Source: Sphingomonas sp. OV641 (lineage in GTDB: Bacteria > Pseudomonadota > Alphaproteobacteria > Sphingomonadales > Sphingomonadaceae). From it: a stretch of 64,000 nucleotides of DNA. The notes beneath the pieces are model-generated. The model was not told the origin of the DNA. It was given only the letters and a program-made list of their open reading frames with translations, and did not search any database. The position numbers were made by a program, and so were the translations under genes. Location of the stretch: contig NZ_FNZB01000001.1 of assembly GCF_900109205.1 (NCBI RefSeq), forward strand, positions 1,488,001 through 1,552,000. Direction: 5' to 3'. Positions 1-8,386 of this stretch are shown here, in pieces; the stretch's first letter is position 1, and each line of letters begins with the position of its first letter.

Positions 1-41
1 CGCGTGTCGGCCTCCGCAATGCGGATCGGTTCGTGTTTCAT
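1..41 (-). CDS. 5' end of an unidentified gene running off the left edge
   Basis: Minus-strand ATG at 41 opens a frame that stays open to the window edge and reads MKHEPIRIAEADT. The ATG overlaps the stop codon of the porin gene (ATGA), the same coupling used throughout this operon, so it is probably the next gene of the nitrate-assimilation cluster. Thirteen codons are too few to name the product. Confidence 0.4.
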   Translation of the reverse strand, partial: MKHEPIRIAEADT

Positions 42-1234
42 CGCAGGGTCCAGTCCAGTTGAAGCCAGAATTTGCTGGTGTCGGTGAACAGCCGGTCGGC
101 GTTGAAGGCGGCGTAGCGAACGCTGGCGGTCGTCCGCCCCAGCTTCGCTTGCGCCAGCAGATCGATCTCGTCGCCATAGCGGCGCACCATCCGGTCGCTC
201 TCGAACCGGTGATAGGTCGCGCCGACGCTCACCGCCTTCAGCGCCCCGATCGCCTTCCAGCCCCAGCCGGCGGAAGCGTAGAGATCGCGCACGCCATCTG
301 GCGGGGTCGTCAGGAACTTGTCGGCCCAACCCTGAAACTTGAACGCGGTGGCAAGCGGCGTCTGAAAGCTGGTCAGCGCCGTGCCGCGATCCGCGCCCAG
401 CACTTCATAGCCAGCGCCCAGCCGTGGCCCGTTCAGGTCCACCGCGACATCGGCCAGCCAGTAATCGGCCTGATAGTTGTTGGGATTGCGCTGCCAGTCC
501 GACTGCCGCGCCCAGCTGGCCTGGTAGCTCAGCTTCGCCGGCCCGATCGGCTGCGTTCCGACCAGCCGCACGCCATAGGTCTGGCTGGACAGGCGATAGC
601 CCTGCACCGCCGCCTCGTCCTGATCGACCAGATAGGCAAAGCCGGTCAGTGTTCCGACAGGCGAGGTCCAGGCGAGGTTCGCCAGCACATTGTCGCCCGA
701 CACCGCCTGCTGCCGCGCGCCCCCGCCATCCACGCCCCAGATCGTGCGTACGCTCCAGACGTAGCTGAGGTCGGCCTTCAGCCCGGCGAGCGGCGTCACC
801 TCGGCGCGAACCGCGTCGAACGTCTGGCCGTTGTTGCGAAACGCGATGGCGCCGACGAAGCGCTCGTCGTCCAGCGCGATCCGCTGACGCCCCACGGTGA
901 TCGTCGCCGGCGCGCTGCGATACTGGAGCTGCGCCCGGTACAGCGCCACGTTCTGCGGGTCGGCGATCAGCGGGCGCCGTGTCGCACTGCCGCTGAGCCC
1001 GTCATAATAATCGCCCGAGATCGCGAGGTTGCCCTGCGCCTCGGCGAGCGCCGACCAGCGCCGTTCGCTCACCTGAGCCCCGGCGCGGACGCGGGCGGTA
1101 AAGGCGTTCGCGTTCTCGGGCAGGCCATCCTGATCGGCATGTTCGTAGCGCAGCCTGGCCTCGGCCAGCGGCGCGATCGTCTGCGCCGCGGCCGGACTCG
1201 CCAGAAACGGCAGGAGGGCGAGCGCCGCGCGCAT
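38..1234 (-). CDS. Alginate-export family outer-membrane porin
   Basis: 398-residue protein with a signal peptide (MRAALALLPFLASPAAAQ) followed by alternating hydrophobic/polar strands rich in aromatic residues and ending in WTLR, the pattern of an outer-membrane beta-barrel. It resembles the alginate_export (AlgE-like) porins that often sit in alphaproteobacterial nitrate-assimilation operons, where they are presumed to admit nitrate or another small anion. The ATG at 1234 overlaps the stop of the nitrate transporter (ATGA), so the two are translationally coupled. Substrate is inferred from context only. Confidence 0.8.
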   Translation of the reverse strand: MRAALALLPFLASPAAAQTIAPLAEARLRYEHADQDGLPENANAFTARVRAGAQVSERRWSALAEAQGNLAISGDYYDGLSGSATRRPLIADPQNVALYRAQLQYRSAPATITVGRQRIALDDERFVGAIAFRNNGQTFDAVRAEVTPLAGLKADLSYVWSVRTIWGVDGGGARQQAVSGDNVLANLAWTSPVGTLTGFAYLVDQDEAAVQGYRLSSQTYGVRLVGTQPIGPAKLSYQASWARQSDWQRNPNNYQADYWLADVAVDLNGPRLGAGYEVLGADRGTALTSFQTPLATAFKFQGWADKFLTTPPDGVRDLYASAGWGWKAIGALKAVSVGATYHRFESDRMVRRYGDEIDLLAQAKLGRTTASVRYAAFNADRLFTDTSKFWLQLDWTLR

Positions 1235-2469
1235 CAGATCCGCACGCCTTCCGCCGCACCCCAGCGCGCGCGCCAACCGGTCTTGACCAGCGCCAGGCCG
1301 ATCAGCGCCGCCAGCGCAAGCCCGGCGAAGATCAGGAAGCCGGGGGCGAAGCTGCCCGTCCACTGCTTGGCGAGGCCCAGCGAAGAGGCGAGATAGAACC
1401 CGCCCACGCCGCCTGCCATGCCGACCAGCCCGGTCATCACGCCAATCTCCGCCGCGAACCGCTGCGGCACCAGCTGGAACACCGCGCCGTTGCCGACGCC
1501 CAGCGCCAGCATCGCGATCACGAAGCAGGCGAGCGCCGCAGTGAAGGTCACCGACAGGCTCACCCCCACCAGCGCCAGGGCAGCGAGCGCGAACACAGCG
1601 GTCAGCGCCTTCACCCCGCCGATCGCGTCGGCCAGCGCCCCGCCCATCGGCCGAACCAGCGACCCTGCGAACACGCACGCCGCGGTGGCATAGCCGGCCT
1701 GGATCGTCGTCAGCCCGAACCGGTCGGTGAAGTAGATCGGCAGGCTGGCGGCCAGCCCGACGAAGCCGCCGAAGGTGACCGAGTAGAAGCCCATCAGCCA
1801 CCAGGCATCACCCTGCTTCAGCGGGCTGAGATATTCCTTGAAGCTTTTCGGCGCAGGCGCACCCGGCGGGTCCTTCGCCATCGCCATATAGGCGACGAAC
1901 ACAATCGTCAGCGGGATGCAGGCGAGCCCCAGCACCGCATTCCAGCCGAACATCTTGGCCAGTGCCGGCGCGAACAGCGCTGCCAGCACCGTTCCCGAAT
2001 TGCCCATGCCGGCCAGGCCCATCGCCTTGCCCTGATGCTCGGGCGGGTACCAGCGGCTGGCGAGCGGCAGCGCGATGGCGAAGCTTGCCCCGGCAAACCC
2101 GAGGATCACGCCCAGCACCAGCGTTCCGGCAAACGTCGTGACCCCCATCGCCCAGGCCGCGAACAGCCCCGCGATCACGATCAACTGGCTGATCGCGCCC
2201 GACCGCTTCGGCCCGATCCGGTCCACCAGCAGGCCGTTGACGACCCTGAGCGCCGCGCCCGCCAGCGTTGGCACCGCCACCATCAGCCCCTTTTGCGCCG
2301 GGCTGAGCGCCAGCGCCTTGGCGATGTCGGGCGCCAGCGGCCCCAGCAGCACCCACACCATGAACGCCAGGTCGAAATAGAGGAAAGCGGCGATCAGCGT
2401 CGGCGTATGCCCGCTTGACCAGAACCCGCCATCGCTTTGCTTCTTTGCCTCCCAGAACGCCGTCGCCAT
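1234..2469 (-). CDS. NarK/NasA-type MFS nitrate/nitrite transporter
   Basis: 411 residues, about twelve hydrophobic segments, major facilitator superfamily. Family signs include the N-terminal GPLAPDIAK stretch, the first-loop VNGLLVDRIGPKR and glycine-rich helices such as GFAGASFAIALPLASRW, typical of nitrate/nitrite porters. It imports nitrate across the inner membrane for assimilation. The ATG at 2469 is chosen over the upstream in-frame start at 2568 because GGAGAACGGGCG lies just before it and because the longer frame would run through the terminator hairpin of the leader. The gene follows an ANTAR-responsive leader and nasS/nasT, so it is probably expressed only when nitrate or nitrite is present. 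Confidence 0.88.
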   Translation of the reverse strand: MATAFWEAKKQSDGGFWSSGHTPTLIAAFLYFDLAFMVWVLLGPLAPDIAKALALSPAQKGLMVAVPTLAGAALRVVNGLLVDRIGPKRSGAISQLIVIAGLFAAWAMGVTTFAGTLVLGVILGFAGASFAIALPLASRWYPPEHQGKAMGLAGMGNSGTVLAALFAPALAKMFGWNAVLGLACIPLTIVFVAYMAMAKDPPGAPAPKSFKEYLSPLKQGDAWWLMGFYSVTFGGFVGLAASLPIYFTDRFGLTTIQAGYATAACVFAGSLVRPMGGALADAIGGVKALTAVFALAALALVGVSLSVTFTAALACFVIAMLALGVGNGAVFQLVPQRFAAEIGVMTGLVGMAGGVGGFYLASSLGLAKQWTGSFAPGFLIFAGLALAALIGLALVKTGWRARWGAAEGVRI

Positions 2470-2486
2470 CGCCCGTTCTCCAAACG

Positions 2487-2534
2487 AAAAAAGCCGCCAG
2501 AACGGCGACCCTTTCGGGTGCGTCCTGGCGGCTT
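2487..2534 (-). terminator. Intrinsic terminator in the nitrate operon leader
   Basis: Read on the minus strand, AAGCCGCCAG (2534-2525) pairs with CTGGCGGCTT (2500-2491) and is followed by a T run (2492-2487). It stands only 17 bases before the ATG of the nitrate transporter, so it would stop transcription before the gene unless antitermination occurs. The loop contains a second small hairpin, ACCC-GAAA-GGGT. Confidence 0.85.
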
Positions 2535-2580
2535 CGTTGCCTAAGTGCGGATACGGGCGTCTGCCCATCCGCCAGCGAAA

Positions 2581-2638
2581 CCTCCCCGGCGCTGGAGAGG
2601 CGTGTCGCTGTTATCTCGTGCCCGGCATCATTGCCGAA
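2581..2638 (-). promoter_or_regulatory. Dual-hexaloop ANTAR-binding RNA motif (NasT target)
   Basis: On the minus strand two hairpins follow each other. The first (2638-2621) is TTCGGC-AATGAT-GCCGGG; the second (2600-2581) is CCTCTCC-AGCGCC-GGGGAGG. Both have six-base loops with A at position 1 and G at position 4, the signature published for RNAs bound by ANTAR-domain antiterminators. They lie just upstream of an intrinsic terminator and just downstream of nasS/nasT, as expected for NasT-controlled antitermination of nitrate genes. A third hairpin (2572-2547, GCGGAT...ATCCGC) lies between this motif and the terminator. Confidence 0.8.
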
Positions 2639-2698
2639 CGATTGACAAGCTGCCTGATTCGCTCGCTTGGCACAAGCCCCTTTCGCAACCGCAGCACA

Positions 2699-3907
2699 TC
2701 ACGGCAGCGTTGCTAGATAGCCTGCGATATCGTCCGGGTCGAAAGCGCGCCCATCGAAGAAGCGGTCACTGCCAAGCACGAGCCGGCCCTGCGTCGATCC
2801 CGCGCCGATCGGTTCATGCAGCGCGCCTTCCAGCTTCGAACTGGCGTTGGGCAGCGGCGCGTTCGATCCGGCGAGCGCGGCGCGATACAGGTCCGGGCGA
2901 AACACCGATTGCGCCCGGGCCGCATCCTCCTCGCTGAACGCCATCCCGTCCCAGCGGACCATCTGCGCGTACAGCCACGCCGCCTGGCTGCGCCACGGGA
3001 AGTTCGCCGCCTCGCGATGCTGGAACATGAAATCGGGATAATGAACCGGCGTTCCGCCCGGTATCAGGCGAATGCGATCGGTGATTGCGCGCAGGACCGC
3101 ATCCACCGGTGCGTCGAGATATTCGGGCCGCGCAAGCAACGCCGCGCTGTCCGCCACGGTTTCGGGGCGGACGAAATGCTCCGCCGCCGCATGGAGCGCG
3201 CGAGTCAGCGCCGCGACGGCGTCAGCGCGCGCCTCGGCCACTTCTGCGCGCAGTGCCAGCACCTTCTCCACCCCGCGCCGCCAGATCTGCGCGGTGGCGA
3301 GCGCGATCCGGCCCACTCCGCGATCCACCGCGATCGAGTTCCACGGCTCGCCGACGCAAATGCCGTCCACCTCGCCCGCGGCCAGCGCATCGGCAGCGAA
3401 CGGCGGGCTCGTCACGGAAATCGCCACGTCCTCGTCCGGCCGTATCCCAACCCCTGCGAGCCAGTAGCGCAGCATGTAATTGTGGCTGGAATAACGGTGC
3501 ACCACGCCAAAGCGCAGCGGTCGCCCTGCAGCACGCCGCTCCGCCGCCACCGCCTTCAGCGCCGCCCCGATCACCATCGGATCGCCCAGCCGATCGCCCA
3601 GCCCGCATGCCTCGCCCAAGGCGGTCGAAAAGGTGATCGCATTGCCGTTCAGCCCGAGCACGAACGGCACGGTCATCGGCACGGCGGGACGATCACGCCC
3701 CAGCGCGGTTGCGATCGCCAGCGGCGCGAGCAGATGCGCCGCGTCCGTATGACCGTAAAGCAGCCGGTCGCGCACGGTGGCCCAGGTCATGTCGCGCACC
3801 GGTTCGATTGCGACGCCCTCGGCCGCGGCAAAGCCCAGTTCGTGCGCCAGGATCGGCAGCGCCGCGTCCACCAGCGGAAGGAAGCCGATGCGGAACGTCT
3901 CGCTCAT
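2699..3907 (-). CDS. nasS: NasS nitrate/nitrite sensor
   Basis: 402 residues with the fold of the NrtA/CmpA/NasF solute-binding proteins (starts RIGFLPLVDAALPILA; middle YSSHNYMLRYWL and VGEPWNS). It has no signal peptide or lipobox, so it should stay in the cytoplasm. This is the hallmark of NasS, which holds NasT inactive until nitrate or nitrite binds. Its ATG overlaps the stop of nasT (ATGA), so both are co-translated and stoichiometry is likely controlled. The downstream leader carries the RNA hairpins NasT is expected to bind. An ABC-transporter binding protein is the alternative, but no permease or ATPase is nearby. Confidence 0.88.
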   Translation of the reverse strand: MSETFRIGFLPLVDAALPILAHELGFAAAEGVAIEPVRDMTWATVRDRLLYGHTDAAHLLAPLAIATALGRDRPAVPMTVPFVLGLNGNAITFSTALGEACGLGDRLGDPMVIGAALKAVAAERRAAGRPLRFGVVHRYSSHNYMLRYWLAGVGIRPDEDVAISVTSPPFAADALAAGEVDGICVGEPWNSIAVDRGVGRIALATAQIWRRGVEKVLALRAEVAEARADAVAALTRALHAAAEHFVRPETVADSAALLARPEYLDAPVDAVLRAITDRIRLIPGGTPVHYPDFMFQHREAANFPWRSQAAWLYAQMVRWDGMAFSEEDAARAQSVFRPDLYRAALAGSNAPLPNASSKLEGALHEPIGAGSTQGRLVLGSDRFFDGRAFDPDDIAGYLATLP

Positions 3908-4485
3908 GACAGATCCCCCATCAGCGCCTCGCTTGTCACGATCGCCTCCGCCACTTCGGCAATGCGACGGTTCGATTTCATCGCATGGCCACGCAGCAGC
4001 GCGTAGGCGGCTGGCTCGTCCAGCCCGCGCCGCTTCATCAGGATCGCCTTGGCGCGATCGATCGTCTGCCGGTCGGCCAGCGCCGATTTCGCTTCCGCCA
4101 GCTCGGTCTGAAGCCGCGAGAACGCCTGGAAGCGCCGCACCGCTAGGTCGAGCACCGGCTTGATCCGCTGCCGCGCCAGCCCGTCGACGACATAGGCCGA
4201 TACGCCCGCATCCACCGCCGCCATGGTCGCCTGCGCGTCCGACTGGTCGACGAACATCGCGATTGGCCGGTCCAGCGCACGCGACATGGCAAAGAAATCC
4301 TCGAGCAGGTCGCGGCTCGGATTCTCGAGGTTGATCAGCACCACTTCGGGTGCGCTTGCCTCGATCTGCGCCACCAGCGGCCCCGTGGGATCAATGACGA
4401 CCAGATCGTCCAGCCCGGCGTCGCGCAGCCCTTCGGAAATGATCGCCGCCCGCGTCGTGCTCGTGTCGATGATCGCGATCCTCAC
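3904..4485 (-). CDS. nasT: NasT ANTAR-domain antiterminator
   Basis: About 193 residues. The N-terminal part is a receiver-like domain (VRIAIIDTSTTR at the start, then VVLINLENPSRD), the middle is a coiled coil (QTELAEAKSALADR), and the C-terminal 55 residues are an ANTAR RNA-binding domain (IDRAKAILMKRRGLDEPAAY). It is expected to bind the twin hexaloop hairpins in the leader at 2581-2638 and prevent termination. No ATG exists near the 5' end; the GTG at 4485 gives a normal NasT length. It starts 11 bp after the LysR gene, so it may be transcribed with that gene. Confidence 0.88.
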   Translation of the reverse strand: MRIAIIDTSTTRAAIISEGLRDAGLDDLVVIDPTGPLVAQIEASAPEVVLINLENPSRDLLEDFFAMSRALDRPIAMFVDQSDAQATMAAVDAGVSAYVVDGLARQRIKPVLDLAVRRFQAFSRLQTELAEAKSALADRQTIDRAKAILMKRRGLDEPAAYALLRGHAMKSNRRIAEVAEAIVTSEALMGDLS

Positions 4486-4496
4486 GAATTTGGTCG

Positions 4497-5435
4497 TTAC
4501 AGGATCGGTGATGCGCTCGCCAGTGGCTGGCCGGCCGCGGTCTCCGCCGCAATGTCCAGGAACCGCGCCAGCGTGGCCGGCACATAATCCTGGCGCCAGG
4601 CTATGCCCGTCTCCAGAACCGGCGGCGCATCGCGCAGGTCGGCATAGCGCACGCCCGTCCGCGCCAGGTTGCGCAGCGACGCGGGCACCAGAGAAATGCC
4701 CATGCCCGCTGAGACCAGGCTGATGATCGTCTGCATCTGAATGGCCTCCTGCACGATGCGCGGCGTGCCGCGCCACGCGGCATGATAGCCGGTCACCAGA
4801 TCGTGAAATGCCGGCGCCACCCGGCGCGGAAAGATGATGAGCGGTTGGCCGACCACCGTCTCCGCCGAAACATGGCCGTCCACCAGGGTGATCCGTCCAT
4901 CCGCGATCCAGGCTTCCGGAATGGCCGCGATCAAGGGCTCTGACACAAGCTGGCGATAGGCGAGGCCCGGCGGCAACACGCGGTCCGCCGGCGCGATGAT
5001 GATCCCGGCGTGCCCCTTTCCGTCACGAAGCGCGGTGATCTGCACATCGCTCGTCGCCTCCGTCAGCGCGATCTCGATGTCGGGAAAGAGCGCGGCGTAG
5101 CGCCGCACCAGCATGGGAAGGATGCTGTAATCCGCCGTGCTGACGAACGATAGCTCCAGCCGGCCGGCCTCCCCCTCCCGCAGCCGCCGGGCGATCTCGG
5201 GCAGGCCGTTCACCCGCTCCAGCGCCGCCTCCACATGGGGCAGCCACTGCGCCCCGAATGGCGTCAGCGCCACGCTCCGCTTCGTTCGGGCGAACAGCGC
5301 CGCGCCAAGTTCACGCTCCAGCGCCTGGATCGATTGGCTGAGCGGCGGCTGCGTCATCCCCAGCCGTTCCGCCGCACGGCCGAAGTGCAGCGTCTCGGCC
5401 ACCGCCGTGAAATGGCGAAGCTGGCGAAGGTCCAT
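4497..5435 (-). CDS. LysR-family transcriptional regulator, IlvR-like
   Basis: 312 residues: an N-terminal winged HTH (MDLRQLRHFTAVAETLHFG, then QPPLSQSIQALE) and a LysR substrate-binding domain. It is divergent from ilvD across a 99-bp gap holding a T-N11-A palindrome. This is the arrangement of Caulobacter ilvR/ilvD, so control of ilvD with autoregulation is the most likely role. It is also 11 bp upstream of nasT in the same direction, so a second role in driving nasTS is possible. The ligand is not identifiable from the sequence. Confidence 0.8.
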   Translation of the reverse strand: MDLRQLRHFTAVAETLHFGRAAERLGMTQPPLSQSIQALERELGAALFARTKRSVALTPFGAQWLPHVEAALERVNGLPEIARRLREGEAGRLELSFVSTADYSILPMLVRRYAALFPDIEIALTEATSDVQITALRDGKGHAGIIIAPADRVLPPGLAYRQLVSEPLIAAIPEAWIADGRITLVDGHVSAETVVGQPLIIFPRRVAPAFHDLVTGYHAAWRGTPRIVQEAIQMQTIISLVSAGMGISLVPASLRNLARTGVRYADLRDAPPVLETGIAWRQDYVPATLARFLDIAAETAAGQPLASASPIL

Positions 5436-5467
5436 GTGATATGCTCTCCGACCTAGAACGAGCGGAT

Positions 5468-5486
5468 TAGGATATTTCCCATCCTA
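5468..5486. promoter_or_regulatory. LysR-type operator palindrome between lysR and ilvD
   Basis: TAGGAT-N7-ATCCTA is a perfect 6-bp inverted repeat that fits the T-N11-A LysR box. It lies midway between the divergent LysR gene and ilvD. A half-site-like CCTATCCT follows at about 5497. Confidence 0.6.
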
Positions 5487-5534
5487 GCGTAACTGGCCTA
5501 TCCTGCGCGCTGATTAACTGCCGAGACCTGTGCC

Positions 5535-7388
5535 ATGCCCGCTTATCGTTCCCGCACCACCACCCACGGCCGCAACATGGCGGGTGCCCGCGGCCTGTGG
5601 CGCGCCACCGGCATGAAGGACAGCGACTTCGGCAAGCCGATCATCGCGGTGGTCAACAGCTTCACCCAGTTCGTGCCGGGCCACGTCCATCTGAAGGATC
5701 TCGGCCAGCTTGTCGCGCGGGAGATCGAGGCGGCGGGCGGCGTTGCGAAGGAATTCAACACCATCGCGGTCGATGACGGGATCGCCATGGGCCATGATGG
5801 CATGCTCTACAGCCTGCCCAGCCGCGATCTGATCGCGGACAGCGTCGAATATATGGTGAACGCGCACTGCGCCGATGCGATGGTCTGCATCTCCAATTGC
5901 GACAAGATCACGCCGGGCATGCTGATGGCGGCGCTGCGCCTCAACGTGCCCGCGATCTTCGTCTCGGGCGGGCCGATGGAGGCCGGCAAGGCCGACATTC
6001 GCGGCCAGACGGTGGCGCTCGATCTGGTCGACGCCATGGTGGTCGCCGCGGACGAAAGCTACACCGACGAAGAGGTGAAGGTGATCGAGCGGTCGGCGTG
6101 TCCGACCTGCGGTTCCTGTTCGGGCATGTTCACCGCCAACAGCATGAATTGCCTGACGGAGGCGCTCGGCCTGTCGCTGCCCGGCAACGGCTCGGTGCTG
6201 GCGACCCATGCCGATCGCGAGCAGCTGTTCCGTGAGGCCGGGCACACCATCGTCGATCTCGCGCGCCGCTGGTATGAACAGGATGATGCCTCGGCGCTGC
6301 CGCGCTCGATCGCCAGCTTCGCCGCGTTCGAAAATGCCATGAGCCTCGACATCGCGATGGGCGGCTCGACCAACACGGTGCTTCACCTGCTCGCCGCCGC
6401 CTATGAGGGTGAGGTCCCCTTCACCATGGCCGATATCGACCGCCTGTCGCGCCGCGTGCCGTGCCTGTGCAAAGTCGCGCCCGCCAAGCAGGACGTGCAC
6501 ATGGAGGATGTGCACCGTGCCGGCGGCATCATGGCGATCCTTGGACAGCTCGATCGCGCGGGCCTGCTCGATACCAGCCTGCCGACCGTGCACGCCCCCA
6601 CGCTCGGCGCGGCGCTCGACCGCTGGGACATCAGCCGCACCACCAGCGACAGCGTGCGCCAGTTCTTCAGCGCCGCACCCGGCGGCGCGCGCACGACCCA
6701 GGCGTTCAGCCAGAGCAACCGCTGGAAGGAGCTCGACACCGATCGCACCGCCGGGGTGATCCGCGATGCCGAGCATCCTTTCTCAAAGGACGGCGGCCTG
6801 GCGGTACTCTACGGCAATCTCGCACCCGAAGGCTGCATCGTGAAAACGGCCGGCGTGGATGAAAGCATCCTCACCTTCCACGGCACGGCGCGCGTTTACG
6901 AAAGCCAGGATGCGGCAGTCGCCGGCATTCTCGGCAATGAGGTGAAGGCGGGCGACGTGGTGGTGATCCGCTACGAAGGGCCAAAGGGCGGACCGGGGAT
7001 GCAGGAGATGCTCTATCCGACCAGCTATCTGAAGTCGAAGGGCCTGGGGAAGGCGTGCGCCCTCATCACCGACGGGCGCTTTTCCGGCGGCACCTCCGGC
7101 CTGTCGATCGGCCATGTTTCGCCCGAGGCGGCGGAGGGCGGGCTCATCGCGCTGGTCGAAACGGGCGATCCGATCATCATCGACATCCCCAATCGCGGGG
7201 TCCGGCTCGACATCGATCACGCAACGCTCGCCGCCCGCCGTGAGGCGATGGAGGCCCGCGGAAAGGCCGCCTGGAAGCCTTTCGGCCGCAAGCGCCACAT
7301 TTCCCCCGCCCTACGCGCCTATGCCGCCCTCACCACCAACGCCGCCCGCGGCGCAGTACGCGACGTCGCCCAGATCGAGCGGGATTGA
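5535..7388 (+). CDS. ilvD: Dihydroxy-acid dehydratase
   Basis: 617 residues, the usual length for the E. coli-type enzyme. It dehydrates 2,3-dihydroxy-3-methyl acids to 2-keto acids in valine, leucine and isoleucine synthesis. Fe-S ligands are visible in [11 protein letters not shown] and [32 protein letters not shown] and the C-terminal GRFSGGTSG are also diagnostic. The protein is soluble and cytoplasmic. It is divergent from an IlvR-like LysR gene with an operator-like palindrome between them. The related 6-phosphogluconate dehydratase Edd is excluded by the IlvD-type N terminus and neighbours. Confidence 0.96.
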   Translation: MPAYRSRTTTHGRNMAGARGLWRATGMKDSDFGKPIIAVVNSFTQFVPGHVHLKDLGQLVAREIEAAGGVAKEFNTIAVDDGIAMGHDGMLYSLPSRDLIADSVEYMVNAHCADAMVCISNCDKITPGMLMAALRLNVPAIFVSGGPMEAGKADIRGQTVALDLVDAMVVAADESYTDEEVKVIERSACPTCGSCSGMFTANSMNCLTEALGLSLPGNGSVLATHADREQLFREAGHTIVDLARRWYEQDDASALPRSIASFAAFENAMSLDIAMGGSTNTVLHLLAAAYEGEVPFTMADIDRLSRRVPCLCKVAPAKQDVHMEDVHRAGGIMAILGQLDRAGLLDTSLPTVHAPTLGAALDRWDISRTTSDSVRQFFSAAPGGARTTQAFSQSNRWKELDTDRTAGVIRDAEHPFSKDGGLAVLYGNLAPEGCIVKTAGVDESILTFHGTARVYESQDAAVAGILGNEVKAGDVVVIRYEGPKGGPGMQEMLYPTSYLKSKGLGKACALITDGRFSGGTSGLSIGHVSPEAAEGGLIALVETGDPIIIDIPNRGVRLDIDHATLAARREAMEARGKAAWKPFGRKRHISPALRAYAALTTNAARGAVRDVAQIERD

Positions 7389-7421
7389 CCAGCCAACCGG
7401 CTGCCACCCCGGCTCGCCGCC

Positions 7422-8336
7422 TCAACGCGGGCCGGCTGCGGTCAGCACCGCCGTGTTCCCCTGCCGCGAGGATGCCGGGCGCGCCAAGCCATTGGCGCCC
7501 GGCAGCCATTGGCTGAGATCACGGTTCAGCAACACCTCGAGCGCCTCGACCTCGGGCGCGTAATAATCGCGAAGCCGCGCGCGCAAATCGGCTGTCATCG
7601 GCGGATAGGCCATCGGCTTGGCCAGCAGGCCCCGCACGCTCTCGAACATGCGGGTTCCACGCAGCGGCTTCACCAGGTTCTTCGCCGGCTGCGCCAGGCG
7701 GCGGATCGCCAGCGGCAGCAGCGGCGCGGCGCCATCGTTGACCTTGCCTGCCGCCGGCGCGCGCCCCTCATTCATTGGTGACAGGCCAAGGTGGCGACAC
7801 GTGTCGTCAAGCACCTGGGCCGGCGTCGCGCGGACGTCCTCGAACAGGAACACCAGCATCTGCCGCCGGTCGAACAGCGACAGCCACCGGCGCAGGTGCG
7901 TGCCGTAGAGCCCGTTATCCAGGAACCGGCGGAAGGTGGCAGTCGCCGGGTTGAGATACTCTTCCGGACCGCCGCGGATCGTGCCGCGCCGGTAGAGCAT
8001 GCAATAATCCGAATAGGCACGGTCCACCGGATCCCTCAGCTGCGCGATCAGCGGAATGGCCGGCAGGACGCGCGCGATGCGCTCCGCCGCATGCGGGTCG
8101 GCCAGGTAATCGGCGGATTTCTCGCCTACCAGCTGGCCCGGCCGCGCCTCGGTGAAGAACTCGGCATACCAGTCCGGCCCGCGCTCGAACTCGCGGCTGA
8201 AATAATGCGGCTCGGGATCAGGCAGATAGACGTCGGGATGGTTCTGGATCTGCACGTTCAGCCAGGTGGTGGCGGCTTTCACCGCACCCACGATCATGAA
8301 ATCCGGCACCTTGGTCCGGCCTGCCTGGTCGTTCAT
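7422..8336 (-). CDS. Sulfotransferase family protein
   Basis: 304 residues. The PAPS 5'-phosphosulfate loop is at the N terminus (FMIVGAVKAATTWL), followed by QNHPDVYLPDPEPHYFS and the 3'-phosphate-binding region LRDPVDRAYSDY, all typical of the heparan-type Sulfotransfer_1 fold. It probably transfers sulfate from PAPS to a carbohydrate or other hydroxyl acceptor. The ATG at 8336 is preceded by GGAAGAG. It lies 50 bp downstream of a glycosyltransferase gene in the same direction, which suggests modification of a glycan. The acceptor is unknown. Confidence 0.82.
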   Translation of the reverse strand: MNDQAGRTKVPDFMIVGAVKAATTWLNVQIQNHPDVYLPDPEPHYFSREFERGPDWYAEFFTEARPGQLVGEKSADYLADPHAAERIARVLPAIPLIAQLRDPVDRAYSDYCMLYRRGTIRGGPEEYLNPATATFRRFLDNGLYGTHLRRWLSLFDRRQMLVFLFEDVRATPAQVLDDTCRHLGLSPMNEGRAPAAGKVNDGAAPLLPLAIRRLAQPAKNLVKPLRGTRMFESVRGLLAKPMAYPPMTADLRARLRDYYAPEVEALEVLLNRDLSQWLPGANGLARPASSRQGNTAVLTAAGPR

Positions 8337-8386
8337 CGCACTCTTCCTTCGCCTGTCACCCGCCGGGCCGCAGCGATCCGCCTCGG

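Noticed and set aside
59..1396. 445-residue plus-strand frame opposite the porin and transporter genes
   Set aside because: Arginine/alanine/histidine-rich with no domain; it is the complement of two well-supported genes in high-GC DNA.
2547..2572. Hairpin GCGGAT...ATCCGC as the second ANTAR stem
   Set aside because: Its loop (CAGACG or AGAC) lacks A1/G4. The pair at 2621-2638 and 2581-2600 fits the motif better, so this one is treated as a possible antiterminator element.
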